The notes beneath the pieces were generated by a model. It did no database searches. It was not told the DNA's origin and was given only the letters and a program-made list of their open reading frames with translations. This document shows, one piece after another, positions 17,337 through 25,312 of a stretch of DNA of 64,000 nucleotides (its first letter is position 1; every line of letters begins with the position of its first letter). Location: the NCBI RefSeq assembly GCF_900169505.1, contig NZ_LT827021.1, forward strand, positions 434,001-498,000, written 5' to 3'. Origin of the DNA: Arabiibacter massiliensis (GTDB lineage: Bacteria; Actinomycetota; Coriobacteriia; Coriobacteriales; Eggerthellaceae). A program made the translations under genes and the position numbers.

Positions 17337-18593
17337 GTGCGCGCCCGTGCGCGGATAGGCGCGGCGGCGCGCTGGACGGCCGCCGCCGCGTTCGTGGGCG
17401 TCGCCGTCGGCGCGCTCACGGTGGCGCTCGGCTGGGCGGTGGAGGCTTCCGTCGCGGCGTTCTTCGACGCGCAGGACGTGCTGAAATGGCTCCTGCCCCT
17501 CTCGGGTGCGGCGACGTTCGGGCTCTACCGCCTGCTTCGCCTCGACTTCTCACTCGGCACCGCCGACGTCATCGAGGCCGCCCGCGCCTCGCGGCCGGTG
17601 CCCCTCGCGCTGGCCCCCGGCATCTTCGCCGGCACCTGCCTCACGCTGCTGTGCGGGGGCTCGGTGGGCAAGGAAGCTGCGGCCCTGCAGCTGGGCGGCA
17701 GCGTGTCGTCGCACGTGGGACGCTTCTTCGGGCTGGGCTCCGAGGACTGCCGGCAGACGCTCGTCATGTGCGGCATGGCGGCGGCCTTGAGCGCCGTGCT
17801 GCTCGCGCCGCTGGCCGCCGCCGTGTTCGTGGCGGAGGTCATGCACCGCCGCCTTCCCCATGCGCGCTGCTTCCTGGCGCCGGCGGCCTCGGCGCTCGTC
17901 TCGTACGGCGTGGCGCGCCTCGCGGGCGCCCGTCTCGTGCCGCTCGACCTTCCGCCTGTGGACCTGGCCGGTGCCGACCTTCTGGCCACGGCGGCGCTCG
18001 GCGCCATGGCCGCCGTGTTCGCGGCCGCCTTCTGCATCGCGCTGCGCACGTCGCGCCGCCAGCTCGCGCGGTTGGGCGCGCCGCTGCTCGTGCTGGTGAC
18101 GGGCGGGTCCCTCGTGTCGATGGTGCTCGGGTTCACCGACTGGTCGCCCTACGGCGGCACGGGCCTCGTCCAGATAGACGCGGCGCTCGCGGGCGAATCC
18201 CTGCCCGCCGAGGCGTTCCTCGCCAAAGGCGCGGTCACGCTGCTCGTGCTGGCGGCGGGGCTCAAGGGCGGCGAGATCATGCCGGTGCTGTGCATGGGGG
18301 CGTGCCTGGGATCGTCCTTCGCCGCCGCGGCGGGCCTCGACGGCGCGTGCATGGCGGCGCTCGGCATGGTGGGCCTGTTCTCCGCGTGCTCGAACTGCCC
18401 CGTCGCGTCGTTTATCCTGGGGATGGAGCTCTTCGGCACGGCCGGCGCGCCCGCCCTGCTCATCGTGTCGCTCGTGGGCTTCGCGCTGTCGTATCGCTGC
18501 GGGCTGTACCAGTCGGCGGTGATCGACTGGACGCCGGCCGGCATGCTGCGCCGGTGGCGCGAGCGCGCCGAGGGCGGTGAGCCGCGCGGATGA
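17337..18593 (+). CDS. ClC-type chloride channel/antiporter
   Basis: 418 residues, about ten hydrophobic segments. GGSVGKEAAALQLG near residue 105 corresponds to the ClC selectivity-filter helix with its gating glutamate, and GGEIMPVLCMGACLG near residue 305 matches the GxFxP-type motif. ClC proteins exchange chloride (or fluoride) for protons or act as channels. Start GTG 17337 is assigned because the first helix begins about 10 codons later. Lying right after the formate hydrogenlyase genes, it might provide charge or pH balance, but that is inference; it may equally be an unrelated neighbour. Confidence 0.82.
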   Translation: MRARARIGAAARWTAAAAFVGVAVGALTVALGWAVEASVAAFFDAQDVLKWLLPLSGAATFGLYRLLRLDFSLGTADVIEAARASRPVPLALAPGIFAGTCLTLLCGGSVGKEAAALQLGGSVSSHVGRFFGLGSEDCRQTLVMCGMAAALSAVLLAPLAAAVFVAEVMHRRLPHARCFLAPAASALVSYGVARLAGARLVPLDLPPVDLAGADLLATAALGAMAAVFAAAFCIALRTSRRQLARLGAPLLVLVTGGSLVSMVLGFTDWSPYGGTGLVQIDAALAGESLPAEAFLAKGAVTLLVLAAGLKGGEIMPVLCMGACLGSSFAAAAGLDGACMAALGMVGLFSACSNCPVASFILGMELFGTAGAPALLIVSLVGFALSYRCGLYQSAVIDWTPAGMLRRWRERAEGGEPRG

Positions 18594-18752
18594 GGCGCGC
18601 TCCCCGGTCAACGTCTGCGTGCCAGAAGGGTTGAGCGGCGGCCGATCGGCTCGCGGCCGGAGGGCGGGCGGTGTACAATGGCGGTCAAGATGCCCGTCGC
18701 GCGCCGCAGCGTGCCGTGCGCGGCGGGCGCTCCCGCGAGGTTAGGAGCCGCC

Positions 18753-20177
18753 ATGAGCATCGTCGCCGCATACGCCGTTCCGCATCCGCCGCTCATCGTG
18801 CCCGAGGTGGGGCGCGGCCAGGAGCGGGCCATCCAGGCCACGATCGACGCGTATCGCGAGGTCGCGCGCCGCATCGCCGCCCATGAGCCCGACACGATCG
18901 TGGTGTCCTCGCCCCATGCGCCCCTGTTCCGCGACTGCTTTCACCTATCCACCGGCGAGGCGGCGCACGGCGACATGGGCCGTTTCGGTGCGTGGGACGC
19001 GGCCGTGAACGTGGGCTACGACGAGGAGTTCGTGGCCGCGGTCGCGGCATGCGCGCGCAAGCACACGGTGCCCGTCTGCGGCAGCGGCATGGCCGACGCC
19101 GAGCTCGACCACGCGACGTTCGTGCCGCTCCACTTCATCGGCGAGGCGTGCCAGGGCTTCCGCCTCGTGCGCACGGGGCTCTCGGCGCTCTCGCCCGAGA
19201 CGCATCGCGCGCTCGGCCGCTGCATCGCGGAGGCGGCGCGCGACCTGGGCCGGCGCTGCGTGTTCGTGGCGAGCGGCGATCTGTCCCACAAGCTTGCCGC
19301 CGACGGGCCCTACGGCTTCGCGCCCGAGGGCCCCGTGTTCGACCGCGAGGTGACCGCGCTCTTCGATTCAGGCGACCTGGAGGGGCTCTTCGCCATCGAC
19401 GCGGCGTTCGCCGACGCGGCGGCCGAATGCGGGCTGCGCTCGTTCCAGATCATGGCCGGGGCGCTCGAGGGTCTGCCGACCACCCACGAACTCCTGAGCT
19501 ACGAGGGCCCCTTCGGCGTGGGCTACGCCGTGGCCGCGTTCGAGGTGGAGGGCCCGCAGGGCGATGGCGCGGTGAATTCCGCCGTGGATGCCGAGGCCGA
19601 TGCGCGCGCGGCGGCCGACGCTGCGGCGGACGAAGGCGCGGTCGACCCCTACGTGGCGCTCGCGCGGGCGAGCGTGGAGGGCTTCGTGCGCACGGGCCGC
19701 CCCATCGACCGCCCCGCCGGCCTGCCGCCCGAGCTGATGGACGAGCGGGCGGGCGTGTTCGTGTCGCTGCACGAGGGCGGTGACCTGCGGGGCTGCATCG
19801 GCACCATCGCGCCGGTCACCGGGTGCGTCGCCGACGAGATCATCCGCAACGGCGTGGCGGCCGCAAGCGAGGACCCGCGCTTCCCGCCGGTGCGCGAGCG
19901 CGAGCTGGACGCGCTGTCGTACTCGGTGGACGTGCTGAGGCCCCCGATGCCCGTCGGCTCGCCCGAGGAGCTCGACCCCGCGCGCTTCGGCGTGATCGTG
20001 ACGAAGGGCTGGCGGCGCGGCCTTCTGCTGCCGAACCTGGAGGGCGTGGACGACGTGGCCGACCAGCTGGCCATCGCCAAGCGCAAGGCGGGCATCGACC
20101 CTGCGGACGACGACGTGGAGCTCGAGCGCTTCGAGGTGGTGCGCCACGCTCGGGGAGGGGAGGCCTGCCGTGGGTGA
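18753..20177 (+). CDS. Fused Memo-AMMECR1 protein (AmmeMemoRadiSam proteins B and A)
   Basis: 474 residues. Residues 1 to about 270 form a Memo/LigB-like domain (AYAVPHPPLIVPEVG, SPHAPLFRD, FVASGDLSH), related to extradiol dioxygenases but of unknown reaction. After an Ala/Asp-rich linker, residues about 310-474 are an AMMECR1 domain with the invariant LRGCIGT. The radical SAM member of the same trio overlaps the 3' end by 8 bp, so the set is complete. The biochemical role of this system is not established. ATG 18753 has GGAG 5 bases upstream; the frame is open 25 codons further up. Confidence 0.88.
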   Translation: MSIVAAYAVPHPPLIVPEVGRGQERAIQATIDAYREVARRIAAHEPDTIVVSSPHAPLFRDCFHLSTGEAAHGDMGRFGAWDAAVNVGYDEEFVAAVAACARKHTVPVCGSGMADAELDHATFVPLHFIGEACQGFRLVRTGLSALSPETHRALGRCIAEAARDLGRRCVFVASGDLSHKLAADGPYGFAPEGPVFDREVTALFDSGDLEGLFAIDAAFADAAAECGLRSFQIMAGALEGLPTTHELLSYEGPFGVGYAVAAFEVEGPQGDGAVNSAVDAEADARAAADAAADEGAVDPYVALARASVEGFVRTGRPIDRPAGLPPELMDERAGVFVSLHEGGDLRGCIGTIAPVTGCVADEIIRNGVAAASEDPRFPPVRERELDALSYSVDVLRPPMPVGSPEELDPARFGVIVTKGWRRGLLLPNLEGVDDVADQLAIAKRKAGIDPADDDVELERFEVVRHARGGEACRG

Positions 20178-21009
20178 GTTGCGCGCCGTGTGCGGCGCCT
20201 GCCCCCATGCCTGCTCGCTCGCCGACGGGCAGCGGGGCCTCTGCCGCGCCCGCGTCGCTCGCGGCGGACGCGTGGTGGACGAGAACTACGGCCGGGTGAC
20301 CGCGCTCGCGCTCGACCCGGTGGAGAAGAAGCCGCTCGCCCGGTGGCGCAGCGGCTCGAACGTGCTCTCGGTGGGAAGCTACGGCTGCAACCTGCGCTGC
20401 CCGTTCTGTCAGAACGCCGACATCGCCTGCGCCGGGCCCGACGACGTGCGCTGGCGCGAGGCGTCGCCTGAGGCGCTGGTGGACCTCGCGCTCAAGACGG
20501 GCCCGGACAACGTCGGCATCGCCTTCACGTACAACGAGCCGCTCGTGGGCTGGGAGTACGTGCGCGACGCGGGGCGGCTCGCGCACGAGGCGGGGCTCGC
20601 GAACGTGCTCGTGAGCAACGGCATGGTGAACGAGGGCCCGCTTGCGGAGGTGGCGCCCCTCGTCGACGCGGCGAACATCGACCTCAAGGGGTTCGACCAG
20701 GGCTTCTACGATGTGGTGGACGGCGACTTCGCGGCCGTCAAGCGCGCGATCGAGACGCTGGCGGCCCTGCCGAGCTGCCACCTCGAGGTGACGACGCTCG
20801 TGATCCCCGGACTCAACGACGACGCGGAGACGATCGACGCGGCCGCCGCCTGGCTCGCCTCGCTCGACCCGTCCATTCCGTACCACCTCACGCGCTTCTT
20901 CCCGTGCCACCGCATGGCCGACCGCCCGCCCACGCCCGTGGAGACGCTTCGCAAGCTCGCGGCCGTCGCCCGCCGCCACCTCGACGACGTCCTGCTAGGC
21001 AACTGCTGA
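20170..21009 (+). CDS. AmmeMemoRadiSam system radical SAM enzyme
   Basis: 279 residues. YGCNLRCPFCQNADIA near residues 75-90 is the CxxxCxxC radical SAM motif; ANIDLKGFDQGFY and CHLEVTTLVIPGLNDD are shared with PflA-like activases. Several N-terminal cysteines (CGACPHACSLADGQRGLC) resemble those of the family's extra cluster-binding region. GTG start at 20170 overlaps the Memo-AMMECR1 gene by 8 bp. It could activate a glycyl radical enzyme or modify another protein; the partner is unknown. Last gene before selC. Confidence 0.88.
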   Translation: MGELRAVCGACPHACSLADGQRGLCRARVARGGRVVDENYGRVTALALDPVEKKPLARWRSGSNVLSVGSYGCNLRCPFCQNADIACAGPDDVRWREASPEALVDLALKTGPDNVGIAFTYNEPLVGWEYVRDAGRLAHEAGLANVLVSNGMVNEGPLAEVAPLVDAANIDLKGFDQGFYDVVDGDFAAVKRAIETLAALPSCHLEVTTLVIPGLNDDAETIDAAAAWLASLDPSIPYHLTRFFPCHRMADRPPTPVETLRKLAAVARRHLDDVLLGNC

Positions 21010-21057
21010 GCGATCCGAGCCCCCTACTTGTCATCCTGCTAGTTAATGACGCAGGTT

Positions 21058-21085
21058 GATGACGCAGGACGGGGATAGCGTCATC
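21058..21085 (+). terminator. Hairpin downstream of the radical SAM gene
   Basis: GATGACGC (21058-21065) pairs with GCGTCATC (21078-21085). About 20 bases on, TTCTTCGCGTTTTC gives a weak T-rich tail just before repeat element A. A near-direct repeat of ATGACGCAGG overlaps the left arm. Confidence 0.45.
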
Positions 21086-21119
21086 ATCGCAAGGCTTCTT
21101 CGCGTTTTCAGCCTCCTCG

Positions 21120-21273
21120 AGTCACGGTTTTGGCCGCTCTGAAGCCCGCGCGAGCTCGGTTCAGGCTGCATGTTATCTCCGACCTGGGCGAACGCTTCCA
21201 GATGCTTCGCCATGCCGCCGGGAGAGGCCCTTCGATCAACGGGAAACGCTTCAGAGCGGCCAAAACCGTGACT
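21120..21273. repeat. Hairpin-ended repeat element A
   Basis: A 154-bp element whose first 26 bases (21120-21145) are the exact reverse complement of its last 26 (21248-21273). The arm reads GTCACGGTTTTGGCCGCTCT after the first A, then GAAGC. The inside contains CGACCTGGGCGAACGC, a motif echoed in elements B, C (on the opposite strand) and D. No transposase. It sits directly after a terminator-like tail. Confidence 0.85.
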
Positions 21274-21447
21274 TGGAGGGGTGTTTCAGGAGATGGTCGG
21301 GATCGGGCGGATTCCCCGCACGGGGAGGGTGCCGGGCACGGGCCCCTCCTTGCACCTTCCTTCCGCGCGTCCTTTGTGAAAAAATGCATGGAATCGCTGG
21401 ATTATGCGGTATCATATTCAAGCGCTGATTCGGCGTATCGATTATGC

Positions 21448-21544
21448 GGAGATGGATGGGTCCTGGTGGGCCCCGCGGCCTTCAAAGCCGTTGTGAGGCG
21501 CGCAGAACGTCTCGGGTGCGTTCGATTCGCACGCATCTCCGCCA
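21448..21544 (+). tRNA. selC: Selenocysteine tRNA, anticodon UCA
   Basis: A 97-nt tRNA with encoded CCA. Acceptor GGAGATG (21448-21454) pairs with CATCTCC (21534-21540), discriminator G, then CCA. Anticodon stem GCGGC/GCCGT (21475-21479, 21487-21491) closes a seven-base loop with TCA at 21482-21484. A long variable arm follows, then the T arm GTGCG-TTCGATT-CGCAC (21516-21532). The extended D arm and long variable arm match bacterial tRNA-Sec. The eighth acceptor pair looks like G-G, so the usual 8+5 geometry is not perfect here. It lies convergent to selB. Confidence 0.93.
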
Positions 21545-21563
21545 ATTTCCCTCTTCACCCTTT

Positions 21564-21743
21564 GTCATCCTGAGCGTAGGCGACGAAGTCGCCGGAGTCG
21601 AAGGATCCCGTTTGGCGACAGCTGGAAGCCTCACGGCTGGCGCCGTAGGGGATCCTTCGACTCGCTTCGCTCGCTCAGGATGACAAGAAGGGCGCTTCGC
21701 TCGCTCAGGATGACAGGGGGGGCGCTTCGCTCGGGCGAGGGTC
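21564..21743. repeat. Palindromic repeat E, copy 1, with extra half units
   Basis: A long imperfect palindrome from GTCATCCTGAGCG (21564) to CGCTCAGGATGAC (ending 21684), with inner arms AGTCGAAGGATCC and GGATCCTTCGACT. A second right half follows at 21691-21714 and a decayed third at 21721-21743, just at the selB stop. Being at the convergent selC/selB 3' ends, it could serve as a two-way terminator or RNA-stability element. Confidence 0.8.
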
Positions 21744-23673
21744 ACTTCTTGTTGAGGACGCGCACGTCGCCGTCGCGGCGGGTGAGGCCGCGGGCGTCGA
21801 AGTGCTCGAGCAGGGGGATGGCGTACTTGCGGCTCGTGCCCATGGCGTCCTTGAGCTCGGCGGCGGTTGCGGGGCCCTCGGCCAGGCGTGACCGCGCGGC
21901 GTCCTCGAGGGCGTCGTAGGCGGCCGCGTCGAAGTAGAACTCGCCGCCCACGCGCCGGGCGCGGCCCTGCTTCTCCAGCATGCCGAGGGCGCGATGCGCC
22001 ATCTGCGCGTCGAGGCCCGACTCCTTGACCAGATCGGCCGTGGTCGGTGGCGCGCCGGCGGCGGCCGCGAGCTTCGCGTGCAGGGCCTCGGCGGCCTCCT
22101 CCTCGCGCTTCTTCGCGCCCGCGCCGGCCTTGGGGTGGCTCGCCTCGCCGCCCGACACTACGGCCGATCCGCGCGCCGCCGCCTCGGCCAGGAGGTCGTC
22201 GAAGCAGTCGGCGCCCGCGCGCGGCAGACAGCGCCGACGCAGCGCGTCCTTGGCGATGCCGGTGAGCGAGGGGTTCTCCATATGGAACTTCAGAAGCGCG
22301 TTCTCGATGGCTGCGCAGTGCCGCTGCAGCTGGGCCTTCGCCGCGAAGCGCCCGCCCGTGCCGAGGCGCACGGCCGCGCCCGACGCCGCGAGCGCCTCGA
22401 GCTCGCGCAGCGCCGACTCCTCGTCGAGGCCCGACGACGCGGCCAGTTCCGCCGCCGTCACCGGGTAGGGCTCGAGCGCGAAGGCCGCGCGCGCAACGGC
22501 CGCCTCGTCGTGGGCCTTGAGCGCGTCGAGCAGCGCGAGCGCCTCGGGCGGGAGCGCCGTCGTGCGCCGAGGCCGCGTGCGCAGCACCTCGCCGCCGCCG
22601 ATCACGTGGACGGGGGAGTACGAGCGCACGACGAACCGGTCGCGCCAGGCGGCGGGCAGGGGCTCGTCGAGGCGGATCTGCGCGTAGGCGCGCTCGCCGG
22701 GGGCAAGCGACTCGCGGCCGCCCATGAGCAGCACGCGGCCGCACACCTCGCGCGTGCCGTGCGCCACGTGCACGCGCGCGCCGCTCTCGAGGGGCTTCGG
22801 CTTGCCGGGCAGGCCCAGGTAGGAGAGCGTCGCGTCGAAGCGGTCGGTGGCGAGGGCGGCTCCGGGCGCGGCGAGGAAGTCGCCGAGGCGCACCTCGTCC
22901 ACGGACACCGCGTTCAGGTTGAGGGCCACGCGGTGCCCGGCCTCGGCGCGCTCGACGGGCTCGCCGTGCACCTGCACGCCGCGGATGCGGGTGCGCAGGC
23001 CCCGGGGCAGCACCTCCGCCTCGTCGCCCGCCTGCGCCGAGCCGCTCCACAGCGTGCCGGTGACCACCGTGCCCGCGCCCTTGATGGTGAACACGCGGTC
23101 CACGGGAAGGCGCAAGCGCTCGCCGGCCTTGCCGCGGCTCGCAGTGCGCGCCGCACGTCCGAGCTCGGCCTTGAGCTCGTCGAGCCCCTCGCCCGTGCGC
23201 GCCGACACGGCCACGATGGGCGCGCCAGCGAAGGGCGTCCCGGCCAGGCGCGCGCGCACCTCGTCGGCCATGAACGCGGCCCATTCCCCGTCCACGAGGT
23301 CGCTCTTCGTGAGCGCCACCACCAAGCGCTCGATGCCCAGAAGCTCGAGCACGGCCAGGTGCTCCTCGGTCTGCGGCATGACGCCGTCGTCGGCGGCCAC
23401 GCACAGGAGCGCCAGGTCGATGCCCGTGGCGCCCGCTATCATCTGGCGCACGAAGCGCTCGTGTCCCGGCACGTCCACCACGCCCATGCCCGTGCCGTCC
23501 GGCAGCTCGAGCTGCGCGAACCCCAGCTCGATGGTGATGCCTCGGCGCTTCTCCTCGGCAAGGCGGTCGGGGTCCACCCCGGTGAGCGCCCGCACGAGCG
23601 AGGACTTGCCGTGGTCGATGTGGCCCGCCGTGCCCAGCACGACGCTGCGTCCGCCGCCGTCCGCCGCCGTCAT
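21742..23673 (-). CDS. selB: Selenocysteine-specific elongation factor SelB
   Basis: 643 residues. Brings Sec-tRNA to the ribosome at UGA codons with a SECIS hairpin. GTPase motifs are clear: GTAGHIDHGKSS near residue 13, RRGITIELGF, DVPGHERFV and TKSD. EF-Tu-like domains 2 and 3 follow, then a C-terminal half made of winged-helix repeats that bind SECIS, ending VRVLNKK. ATG 23673 has GGAGG 8 bases upstream and overlaps the selA stop by 4 bp. The reading frame is open well upstream but only as a shadow of selA. Confidence 0.96.
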   Translation of the reverse strand: MTAADGGGRSVVLGTAGHIDHGKSSLVRALTGVDPDRLAEEKRRGITIELGFAQLELPDGTGMGVVDVPGHERFVRQMIAGATGIDLALLCVAADDGVMPQTEEHLAVLELLGIERLVVALTKSDLVDGEWAAFMADEVRARLAGTPFAGAPIVAVSARTGEGLDELKAELGRAARTASRGKAGERLRLPVDRVFTIKGAGTVVTGTLWSGSAQAGDEAEVLPRGLRTRIRGVQVHGEPVERAEAGHRVALNLNAVSVDEVRLGDFLAAPGAALATDRFDATLSYLGLPGKPKPLESGARVHVAHGTREVCGRVLLMGGRESLAPGERAYAQIRLDEPLPAAWRDRFVVRSYSPVHVIGGGEVLRTRPRRTTALPPEALALLDALKAHDEAAVARAAFALEPYPVTAAELAASSGLDEESALRELEALAASGAAVRLGTGGRFAAKAQLQRHCAAIENALLKFHMENPSLTGIAKDALRRRCLPRAGADCFDDLLAEAAARGSAVVSGGEASHPKAGAGAKKREEEAAEALHAKLAAAAGAPPTTADLVKESGLDAQMAHRALGMLEKQGRARRVGGEFYFDAAAYDALEDAARSRLAEGPATAAELKDAMGTSRKYAIPLLEHFDARGLTRRDGDVRVLNKK

Positions 23674-25127
23674 GCCCGTGCCTCCTCGAAGTATTCCGCA
23701 AGCCCTGCGGCGATCTCGGCCATCTCGTCTCCGTCGAGCACCGTGCGCGCGTCCAGCAGCAGGGCCTCCTTCTTGATGCGGCCCACCACGGGCATGGCGC
23801 GCCCGCTCACGAGGTGCCGCTCGCAGGAAAGCGCGTCGCCGCAGGCGAACTCCACGCGCACGGCGAAGGTGGGGATGTCGCACATGGGAAGGGCCCCGCC
23901 GCCCGCCCGCGCGATCTCGTCCACCACCGAAAGGCGCGCGCACCCCTCGGGCAGCGCGGCCGCGACGGTCTCCAGCAGCCGCTCGGCACGGGCGCGCACC
24001 GCCTCGGCGGGCTCGGAGAGCATGCGCAGCGCAGGGATCTCCGCAAGCGCGCGCTCGGGCTCGAGGTACAGGCGCAGCGTCGCTTCGAGCGCGGCGAGCG
24101 TCATCTTGTCCAGGCGCAGCGCGCGGGCGAGCGGGTTCTTCTTCAAGCGGCCCACCAGCTCGCGCGATCCCGCGACGATGCCCGCCTGCGGCCCGCCGAG
24201 CAGCTTGTCGCCCGAGAACGACACGAGGTCGCAGCCCGCGCGCAGCGACTCGGCCACGGCCGGCTCGGCGTAGGCGCCGAAGCAGTCGAGCCGCAGGAAC
24301 GCGCCCGACCCCTGGTCCTCGTACACCAGCACGCCGCCGCGCTCCCCGCGCCGCGCGCCGCGCCGCGCGTTCTCCTCGTCGGCGAGGCGGCGCAGCTCGG
24401 CCACGCCCACGCTCTCCACGAAGCCCACCATGCGGTAGTTCGACGGGTGCACCTTCAACAGCATCGCCGTGTCGGGCGAGAGCGCGCGCTCGTAGTCGGC
24501 GAGGTGGGTCTTGTTCGTCGTGCCCGCCTCTACCATGGCGGCGCCCGAGAGGGCCATGATGTCTGGGACGCGGAACGACCCGCCGATCTCCACCAGCTCG
24601 CCGCGCGAGACCACGGCCTCGTGCCCGGATGCGAACTCCGTGAGCACCATCATGACCGCCGCGGCGTTGTTGTTCACGGCGATGGCGGCCTCCGCGCCGG
24701 TGAGCGCGCAGATGAGGTGCTCGACATGGTCGTGGCGGCTGCCGCGCGCCATGGCCCGGGTGTCGTATTCCAGCGTGGAATAGCCGCGCGCCACGTCGAC
24801 GACCGCGTCCACGGCCTCCTGCGCCAGCGGGCTGCGGCCGAGGTTCGTGTGCACGATGACGCCCGTGGCGTTCACCACGCGGCGCAGCGACGGCTTCAGG
24901 CACAGGAGCGCGCGCAGGCAGGCGTCCTCGGCCACGGCGCGGGGGTCCACGGCCGTGCACGTGCCCGCGAGGACGGCCCGGCGCGTCTCGTCCACGGCCG
25001 CCCGCACGCAGTCGGCCAGCATGGCGCGCGGTACGAGGGCCTCGAGCGCGCGCAGCTCCGGCTCATGGAGCGTCTCCTCCACCTGGGGGAGCGATCGGAG
25101 CAGGTCGGTCGGGGGAGTGATCGCCAT
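23670..25127 (-). CDS. selA: L-seryl-tRNA(Sec) selenium transferase SelA
   Basis: 485 residues. Converts Ser-tRNA(Sec) to Sec-tRNA(Sec) using selenophosphate. The PLP-binding lysine is in SFSGDKLLGGPQAG (Lys308 here); VNATGVIVHTNLGRSPL near residue 85 and NNNAAAVMMVL are further family blocks. Length is near E. coli SelA (463). Start 25127 begins the MAITPPTDLLRSLPQVEE segment typical of SelA; an upstream extension of 43 codons is judged non-coding. Forms an operon with selB. Confidence 0.96.
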   Translation of the reverse strand: MAITPPTDLLRSLPQVEETLHEPELRALEALVPRAMLADCVRAAVDETRRAVLAGTCTAVDPRAVAEDACLRALLCLKPSLRRVVNATGVIVHTNLGRSPLAQEAVDAVVDVARGYSTLEYDTRAMARGSRHDHVEHLICALTGAEAAIAVNNNAAAVMMVLTEFASGHEAVVSRGELVEIGGSFRVPDIMALSGAAMVEAGTTNKTHLADYERALSPDTAMLLKVHPSNYRMVGFVESVGVAELRRLADEENARRGARRGERGGVLVYEDQGSGAFLRLDCFGAYAEPAVAESLRAGCDLVSFSGDKLLGGPQAGIVAGSRELVGRLKKNPLARALRLDKMTLAALEATLRLYLEPERALAEIPALRMLSEPAEAVRARAERLLETVAAALPEGCARLSVVDEIARAGGGALPMCDIPTFAVRVEFACGDALSCERHLVSGRAMPVVGRIKKEALLLDARTVLDGDEMAEIAAGLAEYFEEARA

Positions 25128-25182
25128 GGGGCGGGCCTTTCTTCGCAAGGGGCAGGGCGGCGCCGCCGGGGCGCCTTGCAAG

Positions 25183-25188
25183 ATTATA
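25183..25188 (-). promoter_or_regulatory. Perfect -10 box for selA-selB
   Basis: On the minus strand TATAAT lies about 55 bases before the selA ATG, within GCACTATAATCTTGC. The -35 region is weak (GCCGGA at 17 bp). Confidence 0.5.
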
Positions 25189-25312
25189 GTGCAAAATCGC
25201 GCGAATCCGGCGGCGGTGCGCCCGCTTGCACGCGCCGTTGTGGCATACTGTCGCAACGGCGCGCAAGGCCGCGCGGCTTCGACGGAGCGGGAAGGCGGAA
25301 GGGGCGGACGGA

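Noticed and set aside
21061..21740. CRISPR array in the repeat-rich gap around selC
   Set aside because: Repeats are few, palindromic and unevenly spaced, with no spacer pattern; they belong to elements A and E.
21742..24960. A single 1072-residue protein covering selB and upstream DNA
   Set aside because: The upstream 429 codons are selA read in another frame; SelB starts at 23673 with a good ribosome site.
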